Assembly: GCF_000369805.1 (NCBI RefSeq)
Contig: NZ_KB850224.1
Location: 2,226,262-2,290,261 of the forward strand
DNA: 64,000 bases
Direction of reading: 5' to 3'
DNA from: Acinetobacter sp. NIPH 2100
GTDB lineage: Bacteria > Pseudomonadota > Gammaproteobacteria > Pseudomonadales > Moraxellaceae
Shown here: one piece after another, positions 63,621 to 64,000 of the stretch
How positions within the stretch are numbered: position 1 is the stretch's first letter
How the letters are laid out: every line of letters begins with the position of its first letter
Program-made: the position numbers and the translations under genes
Notes under the pieces: model-generated
Databases searched by the model: none
What the model was told of the DNA's origin: nothing
The model's input: only the letters and a program-made list of their open reading frames with translations

Positions 63621-64000
63621 ATTTCAGTCAATTAAAAACTGCGCTTTGGACTTTAGTTGTTAAAGAAATTCGTCGTTTTATGCGAATCTGGCCACAAACC
63701 CTGCTTCCACCTGCCATCACCATGAGTTTGTACTTTGTGATCTTCGGGAATCTGGTGGGTTCACGCATTGGCGAAATGGGTGGCTTTAGCTATATGCAAT
63801 TCATTGTGCCAGGCTTGATCATGATGGCAGTCATTACCAACAGTTATGCCAACGTTTCTTCAAGTTTCTTCAGTGCAAAATTCCAAAAAAGTATTGAAGA
63901 ATTGATTATGAGTCCCGTGCCATTACACTTAATCCTGTGGGGTTACGTGATTGGTGGTGTGAGCCGTGGTGTTCTGGTTGGCTTGATTGTGACCATAATG
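63617..64000 (+). CDS. yadH: ABC-2-type exporter permease, YadH-like, cut by window edge
   Basis: The first 128 codons of an ABC-2 permease. It starts MNFSQLKTALWTLVVKEI, has a first membrane helix (LLPPAITMSLYFVIFG) and an FIVPGLIMMAVITNSY segment, then SIEELIMSPVP, the conserved motif of this permease class. It shares four bases with the ATPase gene. The remaining membrane helices lie beyond the window. Confidence 0.87.
   Translation, partial: MNFSQLKTALWTLVVKEIRRFMRIWPQTLLPPAITMSLYFVIFGNLVGSRIGEMGGFSYMQFIVPGLIMMAVITNSYANVSSSFFSAKFQKSIEELIMSPVPLHLILWGYVIGGVSRGVLVGLIVTIM

Overview
The window looks like the chromosome of an Acinetobacter species (Gammaproteobacteria, Moraxellaceae). It is AT-rich, roughly 40% GC by eye. 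Protein sequences and neighbourhoods fit that genus: a lone gspE, a lipase plus foldase pair, a PBP1b gene followed by a tetratricopeptide lipoprotein, QueH instead of QueG, and a Coq7-type hydroxylase. It is mostly ordinary housekeeping chromosome. I see no prophage, insertion sequence, integrase or CRISPR array. Both edges cut genes: mrcB loses its 5' end and a YadH-like permease loses its 3' end.

Layout. 1-9 kb: PBP1b and its putative LpoP-type activator; a Nudix/ThiE fusion; an overlooked 56-codon hemP behind a Fur box; a QseBC-like two-component system with a BOF-domain periplasmic protein; the type II secretion ATPase gspE; trmO. 9-17 kb: fpr, a TetR regulator, a haem-oxygenase-like putative di-iron enzyme, a DUF441 membrane protein, metR with a MetR-type box, queH, a DUF4198 periplasmic protein behind a Fur-like box, and an MFS exporter. 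17-22.7 kb: DUF2238, a four-gene ferric-siderophore ABC operon with its own Fur-like box, and a voltage-gated-type potassium channel. 22.9-27 kb: a DASS carboxylate transporter, an AT-rich AbiGi-like gene broken by a stop codon, and a SUMF1-fold lipoprotein. 27-42 kb: acnB, small envelope proteins, tamB-tamA, an LplT-like transporter with coq7, and two small secreted proteins. 42-49 kb: folB-folK, an ABC1 kinase-like protein, moeB, the lipA-lipB operon, an AraC regulator and a flavin reductase-like protein. 49.7-57 kb: a lipoprotein, a short-chain dehydrogenase divergent from an AraC regulator, paiB, a frameshifted sulfonate-binding protein with its permease, prmC-prfA and a YiaA-type protein. 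57-64 kb: a glycine-zipper protein, glyA, a lipase-like lipoprotein, an ExoX-DUF3820 exonuclease, an unknown 193-residue protein, tRNA-Arg(CCG) and a YadGH-type exporter.

How the genes connect. Three loci in the first 22 kb (hemP, the DUF4198 gene, the siderophore importer) carry Fur-like boxes, so iron limitation probably switches them on together. LipA needs LipB to fold and the type II system (GspE, 40 kb away) to leave the cell. PrmC methylates the release factor encoded next to it. PBP1b/LpoP, TamA/TamB and many small lipoproteins give the window an envelope-biogenesis flavour.

The most unusual items are: the AbiGi-like reading frame split by one in-frame TAA; the one-base frameshift in a G5 run inside the sulfonate-binding protein's signal peptide, beside a permease with no ATPase; the isolated haem-oxygenase-like enzyme with its TetR neighbour and a perfect palindrome; and a SUMF1 lipoprotein with no cysteine at the usual catalytic site. 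I found no convincing undescribed multi-gene system. All calls come from reading the sequence, without database searches.
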